The notes beneath the pieces were generated by a model that saw only the letters and a program-made list of their open reading frames with translations, was not told where the DNA came from and did no database searches. A stretch of 64,000 bases of DNA. It comes from an uncultured Prevotella sp. (lineage in GTDB: Bacteria; Bacteroidota; Bacteroidia; Bacteroidales; Bacteroidaceae). Below are positions 23,554 through 31,978 of this stretch, in pieces. Every line of letters starts with the position of its first letter. Position 1 is the stretch's first letter. The stretch is from assembly GCA_905236755.1 (NCBI GenBank), contig CAJOCR010000020.1:55503-119502 (forward strand). The letters run 5' to 3'. The position numbers and the translations under genes are program-made.

Positions 23554-26523
23554 ATGGAAAATAAGATACCAAAGGAATTCAGTAAGTTTTATTTGAAGGA
23601 TGTTACTTTCGTGAACCTTATGATGCGTCGCATTTATAATGTTCTCATTGTGGCTAATCCTTATGATGCTTTTATGCTTGAAGATGATGGACGTATAGAG
23701 GAAAAGATCTATAACGAGTATATGGAGCTGGGATTGCGTTATCCGCCTACGTTTACTCAGGTATCTACATCAGAAGAAGCTACTGCTGTGCTAAAGACCA
23801 CTAATATTGATTTAGTTATTTGTATGCCTGGTAATGCTGATAATGACGCGTTCTCGGTGGCTCGCGAGATAAAGGGTAAGTTCCCGAAGATTCATTGCGT
23901 GGTGCTGACACCTTTCTCTCATGGTATTACCCGAAGAATGCAGAATGAGGATTTGAGTATCTTTGATTATGTGTTCTGTTGGCTTGGCGACACTAATCTT
24001 ATTCTTTCGATAATAAAGCTTATTGAGGATAAGATGAATATTGAGCACGACATCAAGGAGGGTGGGGTGCAGATGATTCTGCTTGTTGAAGACAGTATTC
24101 GTTTTTATAGCAGTATTCTGCCTAATCTGTATAGCTATGTGTTGAAGCAGAGTCAGAACTTTGCTACTGAGGCTTTGAACAGTCATCTTGCTACTCTGCG
24201 TATGCGTGGCCGTCCAAAGGTGTTGCTGGCACGTACATACGAGGAGGCTTGGCTGTTGTATGAAAAATACAAAGACAACTGTCTTGGTGTGTTGAGCGAT
24301 GTGCGTTTTCCATATCAGAATGAGAAAGACCCAGAGGCTGGCTTGAAACTTCTCAGAGCTATTCGTGAGACCGACGAGTATCTGCCTTTGATAATGGAAA
24401 GTTCTGAGAGTTCAAACCGTGAGAAGGCTGAGGCTGAACATTTCCATTTCGTGGAAAAAGACTCAAAGACCATGAGTAGAAATCTTCGTCACTTGATGGA
24501 GGAACACATGGGCTTTGGCGATTTTATTTTCCGCGACCCAACAACGCATGAAGAAATATTGCGAGTACATTCGTTGAAGCAGTTGCAGGATAATATCTTT
24601 AAGATTCCTAACGACTCTATGCTTTATCATGTTAGTCGCAATCACATGAGTCGTTGGCTTGCAGCCCGTGCCATCTTCCCTGTGTCGCAGTTCCTTAAGA
24701 AGATTACGTGGCATAAGCTGCAGGATGTGGATGCTCACCGCCAGATTATCTTTGATGCCATTGTGCAGTATCGCCACATGAAGAATATTGGTGAGGTTGC
24801 TGTGTTTGACCGAACAAAGTTCGACCGCTTTGCTCATTTTGCTCGTATCGGTGACGGCTCTTTGGGCGGAAAAGGTCGTGGCTTGGCTTTCCTTGATAAC
24901 GTTATAAAGAGGCATCCTGAGTTTAATCAGTTTGCCAATGCCACCGTGCAGATTCCGAAGACAGTGGTTCTTTGTACCGATGTGTTCGACCAGTTTATGG
25001 AGCAAAACAATCTGTACCCGATAGCTCTTAGCGATATTTCTGATGAAGAGATATTGAGTCATTTCCTGAAGGCTCAGTTGCCTGATGACTTTATCGAAGA
25101 CTTCTTTATTTTCTTCGAGGCAACGAAAAGTCCTATTGCCATTCGTTCAAGTTCGTTGCTTGAAGACAGTCATTATCAGCCATTTGCAGGTATATACTCA
25201 ACGTATATGATTCCTTGGCTGCCTGATAAGTATGCTATGCTTGAGATGCTTGCAGCAGCTATCAAGAGCGTGTATGCATCGGTGTATTATCGTGACTCAA
25301 AGGCTTATATGAAAGCCACAAAGAACGTTATCGACCAAGAGAAGATGGCTGTTATATTGCAGCAGGTAGTGGGTAAATCGTATGGCGACCATTTCTATCC
25401 AAATATCTCGGGTGTGTTGCGCTCGCTGAACTATTATCCTATTGGCGACGAGACAGCCGAGGAAGGTATTGCTTCGTTGGCTCTTGGCTTAGGAAAATAT
25501 ATTGTTGATGGAGGTCAGACACTCAGAGTGTCGCCTTATCACCCTAATCAGGTGCTGCAGATGAGCGAGATGGAGATTGCTCTTAAAGAAACACAAACAC
25601 GTTTCTATGCCCTTGATATGGAGAATGTCACTCACGACTTTAAGGTTGACGACGGCTTTAATATCAAGAAGTTGCGTATAAAGGAAGCTGATGCTGACGG
25701 TTCTTTGAATTATATTGCTTCAACCTATGACCCTTACGATCAGGTGATATACGACGGTCTTTATGACACAGGAAGAAAGATAATCTCTTTCAATGGTGTT
25801 CTTCAGCATGGCGTGTTCCCTCTGCCTGAGATTCTGCAGATGTCAATGAAATATGGTGCTGAGGCTATGCGTCGCCCTGTAGAGATAGAGTTTGCTTGTA
25901 ATATAAATGAAGACAAGAGTGGCGAGTTCTACCTGTTGCAGATTCGTCCTATTGTTGATGCAAAGGAAATGCTTGATGAAGATATCACCCAGATACCAGA
26001 TGACGCTTGCTTGCTTCGCTCACATAGCTCTCTTGGACACGGCATCTCAGAAGATATTACCGATGTTGTGTATGTGAAATACGACGATAACTTCTCGGCT
26101 ATGAACAACTTCTATGTGGCTGATGATATAGAACGAATAAACAGAAAGTTCCTTGCTGATGGAACCAATTACGTTCTTATAGGTCCTGGGCGTTGGGGCT
26201 CAAGCGACCAGTATCTCGGCGTACCTGTTAAGTGGCCACATATTTCGGCAGCTCGTGTAATAGTGGAAGTAGCGTTGAAAAACTACCATGTAGAGCCAAG
26301 TCAGGGCACCCATTTCTTCCAGAATCTCACCAGCTTCGGAGTAGGCTATCTCACCATAGACACCAACGACTCAAAGATGGGAGGCGTAATACGAAAAGAG
26401 GTGCTTGATGCCATGCCAGCCATTGAAGAAACAGAATATGTGCGTCATGTGCGTTTCGATAAGCCATTGAAAATCATGATGGATGGCAAAAAACAAGAAG
26501 GACTCGTTATTTTTGCAAAGTAA
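23554..26523 (+). CDS. REC-REC-PPDK_N fusion (PEP synthase-like ATP-grasp protein)
   Basis: A 989-residue cytoplasmic protein. Residues about 28-165 form a degenerate receiver-like domain. A second receiver domain starts at residue 174 with MILLVEDS (acidic pocket) and has VLSDVRFP as the likely phospho-acceptor. Residues about 430-800 are the pyruvate phosphate dikinase N-terminal ATP-binding domain: GDGSLGGKGRGLAFLDN, SPIAIRSSSLLEDS, and FYLLQIRPIVDAKE. The mobile phosphohistidine domain and the PEP/pyruvate TIM barrel are missing, so it is not a full PEP synthase. It is probably a signal-controlled nucleotidyl- or phosphotransferase; the family recurs in Bacteroidota. Confidence 0.75.
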   Translation: MENKIPKEFSKFYLKDVTFVNLMMRRIYNVLIVANPYDAFMLEDDGRIEEKIYNEYMELGLRYPPTFTQVSTSEEATAVLKTTNIDLVICMPGNADNDAFSVAREIKGKFPKIHCVVLTPFSHGITRRMQNEDLSIFDYVFCWLGDTNLILSIIKLIEDKMNIEHDIKEGGVQMILLVEDSIRFYSSILPNLYSYVLKQSQNFATEALNSHLATLRMRGRPKVLLARTYEEAWLLYEKYKDNCLGVLSDVRFPYQNEKDPEAGLKLLRAIRETDEYLPLIMESSESSNREKAEAEHFHFVEKDSKTMSRNLRHLMEEHMGFGDFIFRDPTTHEEILRVHSLKQLQDNIFKIPNDSMLYHVSRNHMSRWLAARAIFPVSQFLKKITWHKLQDVDAHRQIIFDAIVQYRHMKNIGEVAVFDRTKFDRFAHFARIGDGSLGGKGRGLAFLDNVIKRHPEFNQFANATVQIPKTVVLCTDVFDQFMEQNNLYPIALSDISDEEILSHFLKAQLPDDFIEDFFIFFEATKSPIAIRSSSLLEDSHYQPFAGIYSTYMIPWLPDKYAMLEMLAAAIKSVYASVYYRDSKAYMKATKNVIDQEKMAVILQQVVGKSYGDHFYPNISGVLRSLNYYPIGDETAEEGIASLALGLGKYIVDGGQTLRVSPYHPNQVLQMSEMEIALKETQTRFYALDMENVTHDFKVDDGFNIKKLRIKEADADGSLNYIASTYDPYDQVIYDGLYDTGRKIISFNGVLQHGVFPLPEILQMSMKYGAEAMRRPVEIEFACNINEDKSGEFYLLQIRPIVDAKEMLDEDITQIPDDACLLRSHSSLGHGISEDITDVVYVKYDDNFSAMNNFYVADDIERINRKFLADGTNYVLIGPGRWGSSDQYLGVPVKWPHISAARVIVEVALKNYHVEPSQGTHFFQNLTSFGVGYLTIDTNDSKMGGVIRKEVLDAMPAIEETEYVRHVRFDKPLKIMMDGKKQEGLVIFAK

Positions 26524-26609
26524 GTATTGCAAAAAGAAAATAAAGGAGAAAGGAAAAGGCAAATATTATACTTTTTAACCTGAATGCAACATTAAAAAGC
26601 ATTTCAGCT

Positions 26610-26640
26610 TTTGAATTGCCAAAAGAAAATGTTACTTTTG
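26610..26640 (+). promoter_or_regulatory. Promoter of fba
   Basis: TTTG at 26610-26613 and TACTTTTG at 26633-26640 with exactly 19 bp between. The leader to the ATG at 26729 is about 80 nt. Confidence 0.82.
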
Positions 26641-26728
26641 CAATCGGAAGTTTCAAAAGGTATTGGCTTTTCCTTCCCCCTTGATTTATACAAGGCAAAA
26701 AAGATTTATTTTTAAACATAATAAAATT

Positions 26729-27736
26729 ATGGCAGTAAATTACAAAGATTTAGGTCTCGTAAACACACGCGAGATGTTCAAGAGAGCCGTTGACGGCGGT
26801 TATGCTATCCCAGCATTCAACTTTAATAACTTGGAGCAGCTCCAGGCTATTATCACAGCAGCATCTGAGTTGAAGTCACCTGTTATCCTTCAGGTTTCTA
26901 AGGGTGCTCGTAACTATGCTAACTCTACACTTCTTCGCTACATGGCAGAGGGTGCTGTTGAGTATGCTAAGGAATTGGGTTGCAAGGCTCCTGAAATCGT
27001 TCTCCACCTTGATCATGGAGATAGCTTCGAGCTCTGCAAGGATTGTGTAGATATGGGTTTCTCTTCTGTAATGATCGATGGTTCTGCACTTCCTTACGAG
27101 GAGAACATCGCTCTTACAAAGAAGGTTGTTGAATATGCACACGCTCACGACGTAACTGTTGAGGCTGAGCTTGGTGTTCTCGCTGGTGTAGAGGACGAGG
27201 TAGTTGCTGCTGAGAGCCACTATACAAAGCCAGAGGAAGTTGTTGACTTCGCTACACGTACAGGTTGCGATTCACTCGCTATCTCTATCGGTACTTCTCA
27301 CGGTGCTTACAAGTTCACTCCAGAGCAGTGTACACGTAACGCTGAGGGTAAGCTCGTTCCTCCTCCATTGGCATTCGACGTTCTCGCTGAGATCGAGAAG
27401 CAGCTTCCTGGTTTCCCAATCGTTCTCCACGGTTCTTCTTCAGTTCCAGAGGAGTATGTTGAGATTATCAACAAGTACGGTGGTAAGTTGCCTAACGCTA
27501 TTGGTATTCCTGAGGATCAGCTTCGTAAGGCTTCTAAGAGCGCTGTTTGCAAGATCAACATCGACTCAGACTCTCGTTTGGCTTACACTGCTGGTGTACG
27601 TGAGACTTTGGCTGAGCACCCAGACTACTTCGACCCACGTCAGTATGGTAAGGTAGCTCGTGCTTACATGACAGATATGTACAAGCACAAGATTGTTGAT
27701 GTTCTTGGTTCAGACAACAAGCTCGCTAATTGCTAA
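26729..27736 (+). CDS. fba: Class II fructose-bisphosphate aldolase
   Basis: A 335-residue zinc aldolase of glycolysis and gluconeogenesis that splits fructose-1,6-bisphosphate. The start is MAVNYKDLGLVNTREMFKRA at 26729; an in-frame ATG at 26663 would add a non-homologous extension. Visible residues are the catalytic Asp and zinc His in VLHLDHGDSFE, VEAELGVLAGVEDE, and further zinc and phosphate contacts in GTSHGAYKF and LHGSSSVPEEY. Codons are strongly biased to those used by the ribosomal genes, as expected of an abundant enzyme. Confidence 0.96.
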   Translation: MAVNYKDLGLVNTREMFKRAVDGGYAIPAFNFNNLEQLQAIITAASELKSPVILQVSKGARNYANSTLLRYMAEGAVEYAKELGCKAPEIVLHLDHGDSFELCKDCVDMGFSSVMIDGSALPYEENIALTKKVVEYAHAHDVTVEAELGVLAGVEDEVVAAESHYTKPEEVVDFATRTGCDSLAISIGTSHGAYKFTPEQCTRNAEGKLVPPPLAFDVLAEIEKQLPGFPIVLHGSSSVPEEYVEIINKYGGKLPNAIGIPEDQLRKASKSAVCKINIDSDSRLAYTAGVRETLAEHPDYFDPRQYGKVARAYMTDMYKHKIVDVLGSDNKLANC

Positions 27737-27763
27737 TAATTAGTATAAGCAATATAAAAAAAT

Positions 27764-27795
27764 AAGGCGCATCCTTTCGGGTGCGCCTTTTTTAT
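27764..27795 (+). terminator. Terminator of fba
   Basis: GGCGCATCC (27766-27774) pairs with GGGTGCGCC (27779-27787) with a TTTC loop, preceded by AATAA and followed by TTTTTTATTTT. It could also act for the convergent gene on the minus strand. Confidence 0.92.
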
Positions 27796-27809
27796 TTTAA
27801 TATGTTGAG

Positions 27810-28865
27810 TTAGTCAAGTGGCTCAACTTTCAAACTCTTTGCATTACCAGTAATGGGGTCAACAATCAAATGTGTTGTGAGCTTTCTTCCAAAGAGTTCG
27901 CCACTAATGCTTTCTGTGCGTCCAAACTGAGCAGCATATATCTCGGCAGTCATCAGTTCGTTTTGGCTATTGTTAACCGAAATGTTTATTTTTCCAGGCA
28001 AGTTTACATATACGCCACAGTTGTCTTTGTCTTTCTTCTTTTCATCTGTTTGAGCTTCAAGAGGCAACTCAGGTATTATATGTTCGTCGGCGATATTTAT
28101 ATAATAAGGTTCGCCTGCGAGATCATCAGCATCAACAAGTCCTAATTTTTTAGAGAAACGAAATAGGGTGATGTGGTCGGCAGCCTTTTCGGGAACGAAT
28201 GTTATAACGTGTTCTGTGGTGTCTTTCTCTGTTGTGCCAGTGAAGACCTGCATCAAAGCTTTTTCCTGAGTGTCTAAGTTTGAAAGCATAATCTTTAGTT
28301 GGGCACCATCCTTAGGCATGTATTCGGCATTGCCACGTGAAAGGTCGTTGCGACTCTCGCGAATCTCATAAATATCCTGTGCTATTAGCTGTGCCATCTT
28401 TGCAGAGCTACCTGCCGACAGAATTTCTTGATTCATAAAGTCTTTGGCGTTGACAGCTTTTTTCTTTGCACTTGGTGTGAATGGCTTATAGACTTCACGT
28501 GCTTCACCTTCAGCATTTATAGCCTGAAGAATGCCTTCGTCAGTACGTTTAACGCTAAAGATACTATGTTTTTTATCAATTAAGGCAGTGAACATCTTGC
28601 TGCTATCAGGCACACTTGTCTTTTCTATGTTTATTCCAACAATTTTATAGCTGGTGTTTGCTTCTGTGCCCACGTTGTTCAGCTTCATGTATTTATTGGC
28701 ATATTCGGCTAATTCTCCTGGTTTAAAAGTTGTCTTTTCAACAAGAAGATGGAATTTTAAAACCGTTTTTGGCAGGAAGTATGATGTTCCTTGCACACTT
28801 TGCGCCTGTGTTGCCATAGGCATTAGAAAAGCGGCAGCTGCCAGTAGGGATGCAATTTTCTTCAT
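27810..28865 (-). CDS. DUF4831 family exported protein
   Basis: A 351-residue protein with signal peptide MKKIASLLAAAAFLMPMATQAQS. The body reads like DUF4831 proteins of Bacteroidota: the YFLPKTVLKFHLLVEKTTFKPGELAEYA segment just after the signal, then MNQEILSAGSSAKMAQLIAQDIYEIRESRNDLSRG. No enzyme motif is seen. It lies 34 bp downstream of nnrDE on the same strand and is probably co-transcribed. Confidence 0.72.
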   Translation of the reverse strand: MKKIASLLAAAAFLMPMATQAQSVQGTSYFLPKTVLKFHLLVEKTTFKPGELAEYANKYMKLNNVGTEANTSYKIVGINIEKTSVPDSSKMFTALIDKKHSIFSVKRTDEGILQAINAEGEAREVYKPFTPSAKKKAVNAKDFMNQEILSAGSSAKMAQLIAQDIYEIRESRNDLSRGNAEYMPKDGAQLKIMLSNLDTQEKALMQVFTGTTEKDTTEHVITFVPEKAADHITLFRFSKKLGLVDADDLAGEPYYINIADEHIIPELPLEAQTDEKKKDKDNCGVYVNLPGKINISVNNSQNELMTAEIYAAQFGRTESISGELFGRKLTTHLIVDPITGNAKSLKVEPLD

Positions 28866-28899
28866 AACTTTAGTCGTTTGAATTTATAATGGTTTATGT

Positions 28900-30417
28900 T
28901 TAGTCTTCAAGGCGAAGGAAGGCTTTAGGTAAATAGTCGATAAGGTCGCTTGCCATTAGACTTTCTTTTCCAAGATCTTTTATAGCAAGGTCGCCAGCTA
29001 AACCATGCAGATACATACCAAGAATGCAGGCGTCTTTACTTGAATAACCACGAGCCAAGAGTGCTGTGATAATACCTGTAAGTACATCTCCGCTACCAGC
29101 GGTAGCCATTCCGCTATTACCAGTAGAGTTGAATATTACCTCGTGCTTAGGTGTGCACAGGGCAGAGAAATGATCTTTCAGTATTATATAGCAATGCATG
29201 CGTTCTGCCATGTTGAGTGCTTTATTTAAGCGGTCATAGCTACCGTTGCATGTTGCTCCTTCAAGACGGTCGAACTCCTTAGGGTGGGGAGTCATTATGA
29301 GGTCTTGAGGAAGTTGCTGCATCCACGCACGGTGATTGGCAAGGATATTTAATCCGTCGGCATCAATCACTAAAGGACAGGTGGAGCGTCTTATCTGGGC
29401 AATCAAAGCAATGGCTGTTGATTCCTGCTTGCCTAAACCAGGACCAATGCCGAGAGCATCGTAGTATTCTGTATCAACAGCTTCAGAGAATATAGTTTCT
29501 TCATTGTCCATCTGCATAACAGCCTCAGGAACGCTTGTTTGCATGATATCGTAATTGCGTTTTGGAGTGTGAACGGTTACCTTTCCGACGCCAGCTCTCA
29601 AGCATGCTTTTGTTGCTAATACAGCAGCTCCAGCCATGCCGTAGCTGCCTGCTATGAGCAGAGCGTTGCCCATGCTTCCTTTATGTTCGAAATCGCCACG
29701 TGGTCGCAATAAGGCACGTACCTCATTCTCTTCAATCTGTTTAAATGGAGTGCTTGTCTGGTTGATGTATTCTTCTGATAAACGGATATCCAGTACTTTT
29801 ACTTCACCCAGATATTGTTGATTATCGGTAAGCATCATTGCAAGCTTTTTCTGCCCTAATGTAAGAGTGAGATGAGCCTGAATGATATTCTGACGCACGT
29901 TGTAGGTGTTGTCTTCGGTCATCAGTCCTGATGGAATGTCGATGCTGACCACTTTTGCAGGATAACTGTTGATGTATTTTACAAGAGATGCAAAACCTCC
30001 AACTAAAGGTTTGTTCAGTCCGCTACCGAAAAGTCCGTCAATGACTAATGTCTCGGCTCCTAACTTTGGAGGATCAAAGTTAGTAACTATCTCCTTGAAA
30101 CTTCTCACTTTGTTGCCTTCAACAAGAAGTTTGCGATTAGCGGCACAATCATCAGAAAGATGCTTTTGTATATTGAAGAGATACACGTCAACAGCGTATC
30201 CCGTTTCAGCCAATAAACGAGCAACGGCAAGAGCATCGCCACCATTATTGCCTGGTCCGGCAAATACAACGACAGGAGTAGCAATTCCCCATCTTTCGGT
30301 GATGGCGTGAGTGATGGCTTTTGCAGCTCTCTCCATTAAATCAATCGAACTTATGGGTTCGTGTTCAATGGTATATTTGTCAAGCTCATGAATCTGAGCA
30401 CTTGTAAAAATCTTCAT
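28900..30417 (-). CDS. Bifunctional NAD(P)H-hydrate epimerase / ADP-dependent dehydratase
   Basis: A 505-residue two-domain metabolite-repair enzyme. The N-terminal YjeF_N/NnrE domain (residues about 1-215) has VFAGPGNNGGDALAVARLL and SIDIPSGL. The C-terminal NnrD domain (about 225-505) has the ribokinase-like pattern MTPHPKEFDRL and TAGSGDVLTGIITALLARG. Together they repair hydrated NADH and NADPH. A minus-strand TAAATTTG (30432-30425) ends only 8 bp before the ATG, so the transcript may be leaderless or nearly so. Confidence 0.93.
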   Translation of the reverse strand: MKIFTSAQIHELDKYTIEHEPISSIDLMERAAKAITHAITERWGIATPVVVFAGPGNNGGDALAVARLLAETGYAVDVYLFNIQKHLSDDCAANRKLLVEGNKVRSFKEIVTNFDPPKLGAETLVIDGLFGSGLNKPLVGGFASLVKYINSYPAKVVSIDIPSGLMTEDNTYNVRQNIIQAHLTLTLGQKKLAMMLTDNQQYLGEVKVLDIRLSEEYINQTSTPFKQIEENEVRALLRPRGDFEHKGSMGNALLIAGSYGMAGAAVLATKACLRAGVGKVTVHTPKRNYDIMQTSVPEAVMQMDNEETIFSEAVDTEYYDALGIGPGLGKQESTAIALIAQIRRSTCPLVIDADGLNILANHRAWMQQLPQDLIMTPHPKEFDRLEGATCNGSYDRLNKALNMAERMHCYIILKDHFSALCTPKHEVIFNSTGNSGMATAGSGDVLTGIITALLARGYSSKDACILGMYLHGLAGDLAIKDLGKESLMASDLIDYLPKAFLRLED

Positions 30418-30502
30418 ACGAATGCAAATTTACTAAATAAATCACAATCAATGACAAACGTTTGCTATATTTTTAGTAATTTTGCACCAAATATATAAAT
30501 CA

Positions 30503-30674
30503 TTGAACTTTCGCAAGTTCAGAAGATTAAGGAAGTAAAAGGGAGTTATGCCGCTTTCTGCAGCGGAGATAGAGGACAATACTTTTTGTTTTCTAAGTTC
30601 CAATGGTTCAAAAAGTTCTAATGGTGCAAAGTTTGAACTCTTAAACCCTTCTATCTACTGAGCAGGCAAAGCTT
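30503..30674 (+). ncRNA. Structured RNA element upstream of hpt (copy 1)
   Basis: A candidate structured RNA in the hpt leader. P1: TGAACTT/AAGTTCA (30504-30510, 30515-30521). P2: CCGCT/AGCGG (30551-30555, 30562-30566). P3: GATAGAGG (30568-30575) with CTTCTATC (30648-30655) across a 72-nt variable loop. AGTA (30534-30537) can pair with TACT (30656-30659) to close a junction around P2 and P3. P4: AGGC/GCTT (30664-30667, 30671-30674). The block 30519-30578 is 57/60 identical to 33953-34012. Differences between the copies keep the stems. A -7-like TAATTTTG lies at 30477-30484. Confidence 0.7.
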
Positions 30675-30691
30675 GAATAAATCATTGTACA

Positions 30692-31231
30692 ATGGACAAA
30701 GTAAAGGTTCTGGATAAAACTTTTAAGATTTTTATTCCTGAGGAGGAAATCAAAAAGCGTGTTAAGGCTGTTGCCGAGAAAATCAATCACGACATGGCGG
30801 GTAAGAATCCATTGCTGTTGGCTGTGCTCAACGGTAGTTTTATTTTTGCTGCTGACCTAATGCGAGAAATCACTATCCCATGTGAAATATCGTTTGTGAA
30901 GTTGGCATCATATCAGGGTACTACTTCAACAGGAAAGATCAAGGAGGTTATCGGTTTGAACGAGGACTTGAATGGTCGTACAGTTATCATTGTTGAAGAT
31001 ATCGTTGATACCGGTTTCACTATGAAGCGTATGGTAGAGAGCCTTGGTACTCGTCATCCTGAGTCAATACATATTTGCTCTTTGCTTGTTAAGCCGGGTA
31101 AGCTTCAGGTGCCTTTGAATATTGAGTATGCAGCAATGGAGATACCTAACGACTTCATTCTTGGTTATGGTCTTGACTATGATCAGCAAGGTCGTCAGCT
31201 TAAGGATATATATGTTCTTGATGAAGACTAA
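30692..31231 (+). CDS. hpt: Hypoxanthine phosphoribosyltransferase
   Basis: A 179-residue purine-salvage enzyme transferring the phosphoribosyl group from PRPP to hypoxanthine or guanine. The PRPP motif is VIIVEDIVDTGFTMKRM near residues 93-109. LLAVLNGSFIFAADLMREI and SFVKLASYQGTTSTGKI are also typical. The ATG is 17 nt after the last stem of the structured RNA element. The hpt-adk-obgE order is shared with other Bacteroidota. Confidence 0.94.
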   Translation: MDKVKVLDKTFKIFIPEEEIKKRVKAVAEKINHDMAGKNPLLLAVLNGSFIFAADLMREITIPCEISFVKLASYQGTTSTGKIKEVIGLNEDLNGRTVIIVEDIVDTGFTMKRMVESLGTRHPESIHICSLLVKPGKLQVPLNIEYAAMEIPNDFILGYGLDYDQQGRQLKDIYVLDED

Positions 31232-31266
31232 GATAAATAGCGAAATAATTATTATAAGAAGAGAAA

Positions 31267-31839
31267 ATGAAGAATATTGTAATTTTCGGTGCTCCAGGTG
31301 CAGGTAAAGGTACACAGAGCGACAAGATGATTGAAAAGTATGGCTTCGGTCATATTTCTACTGGTGATGTACTCCGTGATCAGATTAAGAAGGGTACAGA
31401 GCTTGGTAAGACTGCTAAAGGTTACATCGACGAGGGTAAGCTTATCCCAGACGAGTTGATGGTTGATATCCTTGCAAGTGTTTACGATTCATTTGGTGCT
31501 GATCATAAGGGTGTTATCTTCGATGGCTTCCCACGTACAACTCCACAGGCTGAGGCTCTTAAGAAGATGCTTTCAGAGCGTGGTCACAAGGTAGCTGCTA
31601 TGATCGAACTTAGCGTTCCTGAGGATGAGCTCATGGCTCGTCTTATCAACCGTGGTAAGGTTAGCGGTCGTAGCGATGACAATGAGGAGACAATCAAGAA
31701 GCGCCTCGATGTTTATCACAATCAGACAGCTCCTCTTATTGACTGGTATGCTAACGAAGGCATCCATCATCACGTAGAGGGTCTTGGCACTGTTGACGAG
31801 ATCTTCGCTCGTGTTTGTGATGTCATTGACAATATTTAA
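31267..31839 (+). CDS. adk: Adenylate kinase
   Basis: A 190-residue short-type kinase that interconverts ATP, ADP and AMP. The P-loop is FGAPGAGKGTQSDKM at residues 6-20; IFDGFPRTTPQAEAL and the short LID with INRGKVSGRSDDNEETIKKRL follow. The four-cysteine LID of some Gram-positive enzymes is absent. The gene is 35 bp after hpt and ends 1 bp before a REP-like element that may end transcription. Confidence 0.96.
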   Translation: MKNIVIFGAPGAGKGTQSDKMIEKYGFGHISTGDVLRDQIKKGTELGKTAKGYIDEGKLIPDELMVDILASVYDSFGADHKGVIFDGFPRTTPQAEALKKMLSERGHKVAAMIELSVPEDELMARLINRGKVSGRSDDNEETIKKRLDVYHNQTAPLIDWYANEGIHHHVEGLGTVDEIFARVCDVIDNI

Positions 31840-31840
31840 A

Positions 31841-31880
31841 AGCCCCCTCCCAACCTCCCCTTTTTTCATAAAGGGGAGGA
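31841..31880. repeat. REP-like palindrome after adk
   Basis: AGCCCCCTCCCAACCTCCCC, a TTTTTTCATAAA loop, then GGGGAGG. The CCTCCCC/GGGGAGG stem (7 bp) begins 14 nt after the adk stop; no T-tract follows the stem on the plus strand. It belongs to the dispersed family also seen at 19.4, 22.7, 47.4, 52.5 and 62.8 kb. Confidence 0.65.
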
Positions 31881-31931
31881 ATATAAACAGGTGAGGAGTT
31901 TTTTTTGTTTTAGTATCTCAATCTCATAATT

Positions 31932-31970
31932 TTTCAATATTTCAATCTTTCAATCTTTCAATTTTTCAAT
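31932..31970 (+). repeat. 8-bp tandem repeat upstream of obgE
   Basis: TTTCAAT begins at 31932, 31940, 31948, 31956 and 31964, an exact 8-bp period over five units. It ends 9 bp before the obgE ATG, so copy-number slippage could change the leader length. Confidence 0.75.
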
Positions 31971-31978
31971 TTTAACAT

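Noticed and set aside
23554..26523. Complete PEP synthase (ppsA)
   Set aside because: The phosphohistidine and PEP/pyruvate-binding barrel domains are missing.
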